A model generated the notes under the pieces. The model saw nothing but the letters and a program-made list of their open reading frames with translations, did not search any database and had not been told where the DNA came from. A program made the position numbers and the translations under genes. A stretch of DNA of 64,000 nt, from positions 1,454,501 to 1,518,500 of the forward strand of contig CALZFC010000065.1 of assembly GCA_945643635.1 (NCBI GenBank), in the 5' to 3' direction. Of this stretch, positions 50,901 through 62,128 are shown one piece after another (the first letter of the stretch is position 1; each line of letters begins with the position of its first letter). This DNA is from Allodiplogaster sudhausi. Its lineage: Eukaryota > Nematoda > Chromadorea > Rhabditida > Diplogasteridae.

Positions 50901-53900
50901 GTTCAAAAAGTTTTATGTTTATTAGCTTCTCAAAAAGAAAAAAATAGCTTGTTAAAATAAGATGTGAAGAAATAAAGAAGGCAAAAAAACGTGCATTTGA
51001 AGATGCCGCCGCGCCGCTCCGTCCAACGCAGTCATGCGAGCATCTCGTTGAGAGTTGGCAAGACACGATGACGTCATCGTCATCGTCGCCTTCTCCTCAT
51101 TCTTCCTCGTCGCTCAAGTCGCGACCGGCCGTCTCTTCCTCGCTCTCGCCCTCTCCGCCGTCCTCCGATTCGGGACGAGGGTCAGGAATTTGATGAATTA
51201 TTGACTTATTGATTGATCGATTCCAAAATGTTACTCCCATTTGGGGAGGGATGACAGCATTTTTATATTTGACTGTACTAAATAGCAACCGTGTGTATGC
51301 AACGAAACGATGAAGATATCCAAGTTCATTATAAAACGGAACTACGCTACTGAAAACCACTGGGACCATCACTTGGAAATTGCACATTTTTTGATATATG
51401 AAAACCCGGACAATTTTACATTATTTACGCCATTTAGCATCGATTTTTGCTAATTGCTTTCCAGAGAAAGCAGTCAGTCACCGCCAGGGACGAGCAGCAA
51501 CGGTGACGTGATCATTGATGAGTCATCGACAACAACAACAGAGAATCGGCGCCTTTTCGGGCTGCCTCAAAACAAGAAGAAGCTGCCGCCATCGCAGCAG
51601 CAGCAGCGAGACTCGGCTTGTGTCGTGGAGGACGAGGAAGACGAGGCGGAGGACGCGCCAAGGAGACGAAGGGGAATGCAGGAGGTTCGGCGAGTTTTTA
51701 AAGTCTTTCCTAGTATTTATTTTTATTAGGGATATTATTTTCTTTTTTTTATTTGTTTCCTTTTTTAAAATAGTTTCCTTTTCCAACATTTTTTCCTGTA
51801 TTCCATAAAAATTTTCTTCATAATAACAAAATATATGTATTTTGGTTTTTGAAAAACAGGAAATAAATGCCATTATAGCGACCCGCCATCTCCCGCTTCT
51901 CTGCCGCATCTTCATCTCTTGGCTCAACAGCTTCCTCTTCAACGCTGCCGTCATCTTCGTCAAGGTTGAGGAGATTTTTTTTATAAATTTATTTAAGAAA
52001 AATTATTTTTGCTTTTCTTAAAATTAAAGCTTATTATTTAAGCTAAGATTGATATAATTTTTTAAAGCATAATAACAGAAGATTAGCAATTTTTGGAGTG
52101 GATAAAAAAATTCTGTTATTTTTCATTATTTTTAAAGATATTCATCTTCGTCCGCGGCACTCGACGCCACGACGCCTTGCGCCGGCGAGAGCGACTATGA
52201 CGTCCCGCGAAACACGCCCGTTATCGGGCGCAGGCAGCAACAACAGCCAGCCGCCGGAGCAAAGGTCAGAGCAAACTTCTTTTACATCATTTTTGTCACC
52301 AATATATAAGCAAGAATGATCTATGTACATTCATAAATGACAATGTTGATTGTAAACTTGAATATTTTTGTTCAGTTATCTTTAGTATTTAAAAAAAAAC
52401 AAAAAAAAACGAAAGAAAAAGTGTAATAAATTTCAGCAGAATGTAAGCGGTGCCGAGCCGCCTCGAATTCCTCCAAAGCCTCAGCTTCCACCGCCGTCCG
52501 AAGGCAGCTCACTTAATGTTCGTTCACGTTCATTGTCCCTGTTGCAATTTATTTGATCGCAGTGATCTAATATTGACGATTTTCTTCAATTTAAATGAAA
52601 TATTTCTTCATTCCTATACTTACTGATGTTCATGGTAAATTTCGTAAGAATTTATTAGCATCAATATATTAGTAATTTCATAACATTTCACAGTTATGAC
52701 ATCCTTTGTAGGCCGGTTTCCGGCTTCCCGCATAGAATAAAGAGAAGAAAAATGGCTTTATTACTACGTAACACAGTAAATATCATAACATTTATTAGTA
52801 CGAATATATTAGCAGTTCCGTTTCATAATATTTAACAGTATCTCATGACAACAATCTTTTTGCAGGCCGGCTTCCAGCGTCTCCGCCACTTTGTGCACGA
52901 TCGCTCCGAGGAGGAGATCGCCGTGCTGCTCGGCTACGAGGACGCACGCGAGGCGGGCGCAGTCGAGTCGGCGGCGGCGGCCAAGGTTTATTTTTGTTTA
53001 TCTATGATCATATTTTTTCAACAAAAAAAAGTTTTATCTACTTAAACGATTTATTCTACTAGGATAGAAGCTTAATATAAAACAACAGTCGCCGGCACTG
53101 AAATGCCGTGATGTTGAAAGTTACGTGTCGCAAATGTTTCTTTTTGATAGCATTTTTTTGGCGAAAAACTAGAGATTTGCATATTTTATAATTTTTGCTT
53201 ATTCTATTACTGCAAAAAGTCGTCTGATTAAAAAAAATCAACTAACTTTTTGTTGATGATTAATAGACGCATTGTTAAACTTTCTTTTGTACAAAACATA
53301 ACACACAATTTTAATGACGCTCATTGCTCATGGTCAGGAACCGAGTACTCTTATTGGCGCAGCGTCACTTCTCATTGCCTCCGGAGCATCGCGCCGACAG
53401 CGATTGCGGACGCGGTAATTTATTTTAAGAGATCTATTTTGCGTTACAAATAAAGAGGGAAAAAATTTTTCAATGACATTAATAACAAAATAAAAATAGA
53501 ATGCAGACGACATAATTTATTTCTATAGTGTTCCTTTTGATATAAGCTTTTGTTATAAGGTGGAGATCGATATCGAGCAACCTTTGCCAATTCCTTTTTC
53601 CTTTTATGACTGCGACTGCTGTGAAAAGTGCCTGTTCAACACAGGCGTCACAAAAAAATAATTTTTTTTAATGCTCAATTTCAGACTAATTAGTAGTTTA
53701 TTTTTAATACTTATTTTATTCCTATTTTTTCCAAAGTGAACTCCAAATTTTTTGGCAGGACTTATTTTTCTTTGAATTTTAAAACATAAAAAATGTATTT
53801 TTTTAAATACTAAAATACAAACATTATTTTTTACGCTCTTTAAGCTGTCGCGCCGTGCAGATCGGCGTGCTGCTGTCCATACTCGGGCGGGCCTCTTCTT

Positions 53901-55102
53901 CTTCTCCTCCCTCACTCATCGACTCTGCACGCCTGCTCTCCAAGTGGATTACGGTAGCGGCAATCGCGCTAAGACGCCACGGCAATCATTTCGGCTTTGT
54001 CAACGTCATGCAAGCGCTCTCGGCGGAAATGGTCCGTCGTCGTTTTTTTTCTGAATGTTAAAATAAAATAATAATATAAAAAATTATAAAGCTACTTTAC
54101 AAGTACATACATACATATGAATATCGTTTGAGATGGTAAAGGAACAAATAGAATTTTTATATTTTTAAAATATTAAAATGTTAAAATGTAAAAAAAAACA
54201 ACTATTTTTAGCTGAGCATTCCGCTTCTCTGGCAACGCGTTGACTTCCACGCGCGTGACGAGTTCAAGCAGCTAGCGCGCGCCTACGCCGTCATCACGCA
54301 GCAGGGTAAAAGTTGGAGCCAAAATTCATGTTTGAATTCGCGCCTTTTTGCCTGACGAAGGGCTGGGGGAGAGAGCATGTAATTTAGAGCGACGCACGGC
54401 TAAAAGAATGATAAAAATATTATAGGTTATTGTTTGATTTAGCAACGAGTGAAGCAGAAGAAAGACATGTAAGGAATTAGTAAATGGAAAGATGTGACAA
54501 TAATAAATGTAATAATAAATAGCATGCTACAGCTTCGCAAGGAGCATGGGGGGAAGGTTGGAAGAACTGTAGAGGTCGAATGCTTAAAAAAAATAATAAT
54601 AAAGAGAATGAATATGGTTATTCCCAGGCGGCAAGCCTGCCGACTCGGTGCACTGCTCGATCCCGTTCATGCAGCCGCTTCTCGACATCTTTGACTCGGC
54701 GCAACCGAGCTCAGGCTTGTCTTCCTCGCCGTGCGCCTCCATCGAGAGCAGCTACATTGACCGGCGTACGCCGGCCACCGAGCTCGGTCGGTTTGGGTTT
54801 TTCGAGCCACATTTTTTGTTGTCCTCTAACATTTATCGAAATAAATATTGATTTTAGTTTTTTTCCAAACCGTTTTCCCAGAAAATTTAAGAAATATTTC
54901 TAGAAAAATTTGATATAACCTGTTGTTGTTGTTATTATTACAAATATTATGGATCAAAAATTAAGATAAATAACTATAATTTTAAAACATCCTTCAGAAT
55001 GGACGTTCCGCTGGCTGGACGCGGCGCGAGGGTGGGCGGCAGAAGGCGAGGAGATGCGCACGAGATGCGGCGGCTATTACGGGCATTGGTGAGGAGGAGA
55101 AG

Positions 55103-55135
<33 letters not shown>

Positions 55136-55524
55136 TGGAGAGAGAGAGAAGGAGAGAGAGATAGAGAGAGATAGAGATAAGACGAGAGAGAAAATAGGGA
55201 AATAAGGAGAGAGAGAAAGAGGAAAGAGAGAGAGAGAGAGTAGCGAAGGAAAAGAGCGAAGAGAGCAAAAGAAGAATAATCTAAACAACTGAACTTTACA
55301 GCCCATCCCTTCTCGGCCGAATCGGCGGCGAGAATCCACTGTCAACCTCCGCACTCTCGCTCGCTGTCTTCGGTGTGCGTCCGGCTTCTTCCTCTTCGCC
55401 AACCTCGCTCTCTTCCAGAACCTCGCCCTCTTCCAATACCTCGCCCTCACCTCCTCCTACTCTCCTCTCGCCCGTAATGAACGAGCTGGCACTGAGAAGC
55501 AGAGCATTGTTCGATGCCAGATAG
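45756..55524 (+). CDS. NSP-family adaptor (BCAR3/SH2D3-like): SH2 domain plus C-terminal Cas-binding GEF-like domain, 20 exons, 5' end unresolved
   Basis: Cytoplasmic adaptor of the novel SH2-containing protein family; known members join receptor signals to p130Cas through an inactive CDC25-like domain. Exons: 45756-45897, 46234-46297, 48845-48958, 49383-49529, 49777-49828, 49961-50107, 50426-50526, 50762-50846, 51003-51180, 51465-51684, 51879-51964, 52138-52264, 52437-52517, 52866-52985, 53338-53414, 53845-54031, 54212-54305, 54628-54786, 54998-55088, 55302-55524. Phases close exactly: 830 residues then TAG. SH2 covers about residues 46-150: PWYHG, then GDFLVRDS with the phosphotyrosine-binding Arg, and RRPVTLATGC. 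The linker is Ser/Pro-rich with ESDYDVP and PPRIPPKPQLPPP, the latter a likely SH3 ligand. From exon 14 the C-terminal fold follows BCAR3 (LLIASGASRRQRLR; IGVLLSILG; HFGFVNVMQAL). Exon 6 appears to use a GC donor; exon 11 has a weak acceptor. The first exon could start at 45766 instead; no initiator or upstream exon was recognised, so the N-terminus is missing. Confidence 0.88.
45905..45975 (+). repeat. Degenerate (TTTAAC)n stretch after NSP exon 1
   Basis: About ten TTTAAC/TTTTAAC units starting 8 bases after the exon 1 donor; non-coding. Confidence 0.75.
46588..48190 (+). repeat. (CT)n and (GA)n blocks in NSP intron 2
   Basis: CT 46588-46870, GA 47040-47110, GA 47285-47470, GA 47595-47645, GA 47850-47900, CT 47960-48005, CT 48120-48190. 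No exon recognised. Confidence 0.9.
48682..48744 (+). repeat. 23-bp inverted repeat with one mismatch before NSP exon 3
   Basis: Arms 48682-48704 and 48722-48744, with a 17-base loop, built on TTTATCGAT. Two further ATCGAT-containing motifs follow at about 48759 and 48800. The hairpin ends 100 bases upstream of the exon 3 acceptor. Confidence 0.7.
49301..49400 (+). repeat. Three tandem copies of the acceptor and start of NSP exon 4
   Basis: TTTGAGGACGAA begins at 49304, TCTGAGGACGAA at 49341 and the true exon TTTGAGGACGAA at 49383. Each of the last two is preceded by TTGCAG or TTTGCAG. Spacings are 37 and 42 bases. Using the middle copy as exon would meet an in-frame TGA within eight codons. 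Confidence 0.8.
49550..49748 (+). repeat. Diverged tandem duplication in NSP intron 4, with a donor copy
   Basis: The part from 49550 (GGTCATGGA, ACCTCAAA, GGTCC.CAAA, AGCAAC) recurs from about 49667 in the same order. The second unit also contains CATGGACAG|GTCAGT, like the real exon 4 donor CCTGGACAG|GTTAGG at 49521-49535. Confidence 0.6.
52651..52886 (+). repeat. Tandem duplication of the acceptor and start of NSP exon 14
   Basis: Unit 1 (52651-52731) and unit 2 (52791-52886) share TTTATTAG, AATATATTAG, CATAA.ATTT, ACAGT, ATGACA, TTT.AG and GCCGG.TTCC. Unit 2 contains the real acceptor at 52865/52866. Unit 1 keeps an AG at 52710-52711 followed by GGCCGGTTTCCGG, a diverged exon start. Confidence 0.8.
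54306..54400 (+). repeat. Dispersed repeat copy after the NSP exon 17 donor
   Basis: GGAGCCA, then TTTGAATTCGCGCC, a T run, CCTGAC, and GAGAGAGCATGT followed by ATTTAGAG. The same order occurs at 55527-55606. Confidence 0.7.
55100..55265 (+). repeat. (GA)n tract after the NSP exon 19 donor
   Basis: GA repeat beginning about 10 bases after GTGAGG and filling most of the short intron before exon 20. Confidence 0.9.
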
Positions 55525-55526
55525 AA

Positions 55527-55606
55527 GGGGGAGCCAGAAACTCACATTTGAATTCGCGCCTTTTTTCCTGACACGCGAGTGCGAGAGAGCATGTGTGATT
55601 TAGAGA
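55527..55606 (+). repeat. Dispersed repeat copy just after the NSP stop codon
   Basis: Second copy of the 54306-54400 repeat: GGGAGCCAGAAACTCA, TTTGAATTCGCGCCTTTTTT, CCTGAC, GAGAGAGCATGTGTGATTTAG. It starts within 5 bases of the TAG, so it would lie in the 3' untranslated region. A shorter inverted relative (GGGCGCGAATTCAAA) is at about 5482. Confidence 0.7.
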
Positions 55607-56640
55607 GAAAATGCTCTGGAGAATTTAAATAGTATATTACAGTTAGGTTTCGTGCACCGTTAATGTCCTCTGAGCAGTCTGAATATATGCTGAAAGTCAT
55701 AGTTACTTAGTTTTTTTTTTTAAATATTTAAACAAATTACTCTATTTATTAAAGTCTTGTTTCGCACCCAATTAAGTACATACATACATATGTATGCATG
55801 CAGATATTATTCACCTCTTTGAGCTTTTTTTTTGTTTCATTCCTGTATTTCTTTTCATTTTGCGAAATGCTGAAATAGTTACTTACTTATTTCTGCCTTC
55901 TTGTTGATTATTTACGACATCGCCAAACGATGCGTGGACCCGGATCATGTTTCACGCCGTTGTTTTGGCTTGCTTATCTTTTCAACTTCTCTTTTCAACT
56001 CTCCTCGGAACATCCTTCGCGTTGTTCCTTTTACACAGTCCACTTGGGAATCCGAGTAAAAAAGAACTTGTCACTATTACATGACAGATTTTATTTTCGT
56101 TTCTACTACTAAGTAAGCTTTTATTTGTCGCACCGTGAATAGTGGAAGTAGCAATCAGATATTATATTAATCATAGTGTAGATATTAATTTATATTTACT
56201 ATGTGCTAGAATATTTTACCGTTTTTTACGCCTTTCTGAAGCAAACCAAGAGGATCGCTCATATGAGAATGTATTTATTTCAATATGCCATATCTTCGCC
56301 GGTTTCCTTTCTTTTTTCTGTGGGAGGCATGGACCGGTTTAGTCTTCTACTTCTAAGAAAAATTACTGAAAGAAGCCTCAACTCGTTATTTTACTCATGT
56401 GTCTGGTTTTAATATTTAATTCGCTTATTTCGATTGTGCAACTAAAGTACCTTAAACTATACTAATTTTATATTTGCTTCCGAGTTTTCTGCGTTCAATA
56501 TACTACTTTGGTCGCTGATCTCGGGTAAAGAAGCTTCTCAAACAAAGACACATGAATAACTGTTCTACATACTACTATATAAAAATCTGCAAGTGAACAG
56601 CCATAAATGAGGTTGTTCTACAATATTGTCTACCAAGTAG

Positions 56641-56673
<33 letters not shown>

Positions 56674-56955
56674 GCAACGCACTTTTATTCTCTTACTCAA
56701 TCGAAATTATCGGAGCAAGAATGAAAATGATTGAAATTAATACCCATTAATATTCGATAGAATCTCTTAGACGCGAATCTTCTCCGAGTGAAAAACCTAT
56801 AGGTGCTTGTTATAAAAAAATACCTTGGCAGACTCTTTTCTCCTTCTATATAAATCACTTGCCAAGTCCAGCTCGCATGGCATTATAAGTTGTCTATGCA
56901 TCCTTAAGTAAGCCATTCCTGTTGAAATAATAAGATTATTAGCAGTGCCTTTTCA

Positions 56956-56995
<40 letters not shown>

Positions 56996-57263
56996 GTTCA
57001 TATTACTTCTATCCAGTCTTTGTCTCTCCCTCCTCTTTCTTTCTCTCTAACTGGAACTCTCACTCATTTTCTCTCTCTCTCTCTCTCTCTCCCTCTCTCT
57101 GTCTCTGCAACTCTCTTTCTCCCGAGCATCGTTTCGGAGACCTTGTGAGATGGCGGCGAGCGTGGCTTCCGCTTGTTTTGCACGAGTGGTCATGCGAGAA
57201 TGAGAGCGAGAGAGGAAAGGATAGAGAGAAATAGAAAAAGGAGAAAGAGCGAGAAGGAGAGAG

Positions 57264-57294
<31 letters not shown>

Positions 57295-57509
57295 TGGAGA
57301 GAGATAGAGAAAGAGAGCACGAGAAAGACAGAGAGAGAGAGAAAGAGAGGGAGAGAGAGAGAGAGCGAGAGAGAGAGCGAGAGAGAAAGAGACTCATCTG
57401 CATCTCTTTGATTCGACGCCTCTAGGAGGGCTTCATTCTCGCCGTAATCGCACGTCTGTGAATGTCGTTCTCTTCTCTCTGCCACTCTACCTCTTTCTGC
57501 TCTTTCTCT

Positions 57510-57544
<35 letters not shown>

Positions 57545-58168
57545 CTCTCCTCTCTCTTCCTTTCAAAAATCTTTCGCTGATTTTAAATCCCTCATATTCT
57601 CCTTTCTCTCACATTATCTTTTTCACAGACTCTCTCAGTCTCCTTAATTGGGCCTGCACATTTTGGTGTCTCTTCATAGCCCTCCTCTTTCTCTCGTGCT
57701 CTATCTCTCTTTCTCTTTCTCGCTAGCCCTCACGCTTCGTTTTGAGAAAATCAAATTGTGAGTGGGGGCAAGAATAAGAAGTCTCATTCAGTACAGAAAG
57801 AGAGAGAGAGAGAGAGCAAGTGTCGCTGAACGATTCTTCCTCATCGTCCCGAAAAGAAGAAAAAGGAGAATGCGACCTCGCGAATGCTTTACCAATCTCT
57901 ATCATCATGCTAGTTATTAATGTTTGTTCTCTCGCATTTCTATCCTCTTATTGGAAACAACGTTCAATATAAATCCGAAAAAGTTGCAAAAACGGATAAC
58001 GATTTGTTCATAATTTATTTTATTTTAAACAATTAGCAGTTAAAATAGGTATAGAAAAAAACTTCCCAGATTCTTAAACGAGCTATTTTTACAAGTAAAT
58101 TACAATTCTACAAATACGCTGATACAACACATTTGCATCTTTATCTCTTGCACTACTCTTCACTTTAG
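55607..58168. other. No supported gene outside microsatellites
   Basis: Mostly AT-rich. A frame at 55930 begins MRGPGSCFTPLFWLAYLF, which could be a signal-like start ending at a weak donor (CGA|GTAAAA), but nothing links it to the membrane-protein exons at 58169. Confidence 0.45.
56955..57820 (+). repeat. (CT)n/(GA)n cluster upstream of the single-pass membrane protein exons
   Basis: CT 56955-57120, GA 57205-57395, CT 57510-57560, CT 57690-57720, GA 57795-57820. Confidence 0.9.
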
Positions 58169-59910
58169 TCGCTGCTGCCCGAATGGCTCGTCGGCCCCGT
58201 GATTGGCCTCTTGTCTGCAGTCATTGTCGTCTTACTGGGTGAGAAAGCTAAAACTTTAACTAAAAAATTTTGTAACACTTATTTTATCAAACTTGCATAG
58301 AGATTTATTGTATGCTGTAAAATTTAATTTTTCATTAAAGTCTTAATATTGCCGTTCTTGTGATTTCTCGAATGGCCACCAAAAAAAGGTAATTAATTAC
58401 CTTTTTTCTCGTGCCCTTCCTTTTTAACTTTCCAAAAAAAGAGCGCGAGAAAATGAATGAAATGAGAGATTAGAAGAAATGGGCGGCAATTTTGAACGTG
58501 TTTTAAAAATTTTTTGGCGACTGTACTCTTTTATAAAAGAAAAAAAAGTAAAAGAACAAGCAGAAGAAGAAAATATTGACTTATTTTTCAAGTGCTCTAC
58601 CTGCACGAATGCTGCCGTCGGCGAAGGGGCTCTTCCGCGCTAGAGAAGCAGGCAATGATATACGAAGCCGAACAACAGCAACAGCTGAACTCTGCCTCTG
58701 CTCCATCCACCTTTAGAGGTGCTAGATAGCTAGATTTATATATACCATTACTATGAACTGGATATAGATATTTCGTAATATTAGTCTATATATTGAACTT
58801 ATGATCAATGAACCAATAATCTGCCATAAGTAGTCTGACTATGTATATCAAAAAGCAAAGCTAAAAAATTCATGAACTTTCATCTAGTACTTTGGAGGAA
58901 AATATTGCAAAATATGTTAGTGTTCGTATATTTTCGAACGGTACTAAACATGTATACTTCAAATTTATCTGAATCTGAGGCTATTCTTTAGCTGTTTGTG
59001 CCGATCAAATGTTGCTTTGGTCATTTGGTCATGCATTTATTTCATAACAAATTTCACATCATAATGTTGCCTATTGTTCTAATTACTATTGGTTTCCGAA
59101 AATTCATATTTAATTAACATTATTTACTTATCTATGACCGTGATTAATGTACATATTTATATAGTATATAGAAGTGGCAGACTATCGTGTTGGCCTAAAA
59201 TGTTAATTATATTCATGATCCAAGAGCCTTTTCAGATGATCTTGTACGCGGAAATGCGACGTGCTTGACGGAACGAAATCGAGCAGCTTCCCTCGAACGA
59301 TGTTTGTACTTTCTATGACATTTTCACTATTCCAGAAGGCTAAAAGAAGAAAAAAGCTATAATAGACAAATGAATCAATTTTATTTAAATGACTCAGTCA
59401 AATATTAAATTGTTTTTATTCTTAGAGCTCATAATTCTATTTCTCCTCTTTTTTTCTCTCCCCCAGCCTTTCGAATAGTCAGCAGGCGCCGTCTCTACCC
59501 ACAGCGATCGTTCGATTCGACGTCACCTAGAGGTTATCTTTTTACGAGATTTTTTTAGTAGAAATATTTTTCGTAACTTACTACATACATACTCTCACAT
59601 AGAGTTTGCATAAGAATGTGGAATCAAAATGAAGGACTAGGTTATAATTTTTCTCTCTAAGGAATTCTCATCAGATCGAGAAAAAAACCAACGCGTCACT
59701 GGTAGAAATGACTACTTATTCCGGAGAATTGTGGAAACATCTTTTTCATATGAAAAAAAGTTAAAGTTTGAAAAGGGGAAAAAGCGCGGGAAAATAAATG
59801 AGAGATGCTTATTGTCATATATCAAATTGTCATTTTTAGATGATTCGAGCGTGACCAACAATCCGCTCTGCGTCATTGACGAGTGCGAGGACAGGAATGA
59901 GATAGTCTGA
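58169..59910 (+). CDS. C-terminal exons of an unidentified single-pass membrane protein
   Basis: Four exons with GT-AG borders and consistent phases: 58169-58238, 58593-58718, 59467-59532, 59840-59910 (110 residues, then TGA). The first exon encodes LLPEWLVGPVIGLLSAVIVV, a clear transmembrane helix. It is followed by a basic stop-transfer stretch (ECCRRRRG) and a polar cytoplasmic tail with a Gln run, several Ser, and NNPLC; the last residues are NEIV. This is the layout of the end of a type I receptor-like protein. No extracellular exon, signal peptide or start was recognised between 55525 and 58168. I do not recognise the family. A downstream exon set of the NSP gene is unlikely because that gene has its own stop at 55522-55524. 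Confidence 0.6.
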
Positions 59911-60425
59911 TTATTAGAATCTATATATTCATATCTTTTGCTAATCAAAATGTCTACGTGACATACTTGAAGTCATCTACACTCTTGCAAGTAGTACAGT
60001 AGTACAACGAATGTAAATAATTACAATGCTCAGCGTATGTAGTAATAGTTATAAACAGTCTGCGCTGTTTGAATCCTTATATGAGTCTTTATTCACTTGT
60101 AGGCATGTATGTATGTTATTACTTTTGTCACTTCATATTCCGTCATTGTATGCCCCCCAAACTTATGCTATTTCCATTAAATTGATGCCAAGACATGATC
60201 GTTAGGGCAGATTATTCGGCCTTGTCCCGAATGACGCTGAGACGCTGACGCTATTTTCTCGTGAGCATCTGATCTTGTGGCATCGAAATAGGGCGACAAG
60301 AAACTTTCGATAGCTAGGAGATGTCAGCAATATTGTCAGCGATTGTGCCGGCGAGTGGAGCGCGTATACAACCATGGAGGCCCCCGCAAGTTCTGAGATG
60401 AGTATGCTTTATTAACGGTACAAAG

Positions 60426-60448
60426 TAATAATAATAGTAATAATAATA

Positions 60449-60522
<74 letters not shown>

Positions 60523-60528
60523 AATAAT

Positions 60529-60559
<31 letters not shown>

Positions 60560-60600
60560 TTAATAGTAATAATAATAGTAATAATAATAATAATAATAAA
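60426..60600 (+). repeat. Alternating (AAT)n/(ATT)n microsatellite
   Basis: (AAT)n from 60426 to about 60490, (ATT)n from 60491 to 60520, then (AAT)n again to 60600. The opposite orientations can pair into a long hairpin. Confidence 0.9.
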
Positions 60601-61400
60601 TAAGTTGAGATAAAGAAGGGCTTCTGATAATATACTATTTGATAGATTCAGACGCACCGTCATTCTGAATATTTAATATCAGCATTGCAATAAGACTGAT
60701 AATCGGAATGGCGAGAAAGATTGCCGGAACTAATAGCTAAAAGCATCAGAAACCTTTGCTGTATCTGAGATAATTAGGCACATAATAATTGTCATAATCA
60801 ATATGCTCACGTAACTATACAAAAGCTTATATCAATAATAAAGAAAGAATAAAATGTTGTTCGCAAACTTTTAGTCAATCACTTTCAAAAATAGTACACC
60901 CCCTCCCTCGTATAGAAACCCCCCCCCCCCCCCCTCAAATAGAGAAAATACGGTATGTATGCCGTAAATTTTACACACATTGTTAAAAGAGCGTTCAGCT
61001 GACAACGGTTGAACGATGTTTCCGCCAAGAACGATAGTGAAGGCCATTAAAGCAGGGGGAGTGCAATGTACGCCGATTAGCGCCCGTCTTGATAGACGCC
61101 ATCGTGAACCGGGCAATTGGAGATGCTTAATGACTCAAACTAATTTATCCTATGATTAGACTCCAGGAATCACTTTGACGTGAATGCATAAATATCGTAC
61201 AAATTCGTCTAAACATGAAGATGAAATACGTACTCACAATCAGTATGGTCTTGATTTCGGGAAAAAAAACATTTAACATATGGAACGCTTTTTGTAAAAT
61301 TTAGAACAATTTCGAGAAACTTTATCAACTCTTGTAGAAGTCTTTTATTTGCAAGAAATAAACCAAAAGTTGAGAAGTAAATCACAGGTAAACAACTTAC

Positions 61401-61911
61401 TTGGTGTCGATAAATGAAGCAATATACCAGAATTATGATGCAGTTTGCAGCAAGAAAGAATGAGAAAGCCTGAATAACTTGATCACGAGTGGTTCTGAAC
61501 ACTGAAAACATCACCCATTTGCTATTATGAAGATAACCAACCAGTCGTATAAAAGTTAGTTGGTATATTGCCGGGAACTTGAAGGGGCTGTCTACGTAAA
61601 TGCAATACAAAGGAGGAAATAATGTATAGCGTGCAACGACATCGAATGTAATGTCGTTAGCGATTTGCATGAGCTGTCGGTCAAAAAGTGGATGTCAGAA
61701 AAGAGGACGATCAGCCTACGCGATAACGCATTCACAGACCACAATGGCAGCGAGAAGAAATCGATAAGTGCCGATCTTTCGGTCGCTGTGCCATAGAAGG
61801 GGACGGTGGCGAGGATGTTGAGGGCGACGCTGCCGACGCAAATTGCGGCGTGGAGGACTCGCAAAGAGTGCAGCAGAGAACGAGGGAAAGCACGCCGCAT
61901 GCTGCTATGGT
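61401..61911 (-). CDS. Unidentified multi-pass membrane protein, two adjoining exons (partial)
   Basis: Exon 61401-61673 is 91 codons, phase 0 at both ends, with a CAG acceptor and a textbook CAA|GTAAGT donor. It encodes two or three hydrophobic helices (YTLFPPLYCIYV, and FFLAANCIIILVYCFIY near the end). The exon before it, about 61736-61911, has GC-rich third positions in one frame only, like the firm exons of this window, and encodes another helix (AAICVGSVALNILATVPF). The intron between them would be only 62 bases, shorter than the others here, so this join is tentative. A further hydrophobic segment at about 61010-61090 (minus; MAFTIVLGGNIV) may be a later exon. A seven-helix chemoreceptor-like gene is one possibility, but no family motif was recognised. 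Confidence 0.45.
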
Positions 61912-62128
61912 CTTTAATAAAGGTAGGCAAGTGCAATTTACTCGTGAGGTGTCAGTTACACTGTGAAGTATACAATAAAGACACGTGCGTGGAAACAAGA
62001 CAACGAATTTCTATATACATATATACTAGGGAATAAAAAAAGAAATGGATGCTTCTTACAATTAGACATCTCTCTCGTAATCGTTCCGTTATATTCCAAT
62101 GCCGGAGCAGTTCGAGTTATGTTGCTTA

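Noticed and set aside
51860..51964. Alternative NSP exon 11 starting at the AACAG before 51860, giving a hydrophobic peptide
   Set aside because: It breaks the phase with exon 12. The acceptor before 51879 restores frame and gives a Ser-rich linker like its neighbours.
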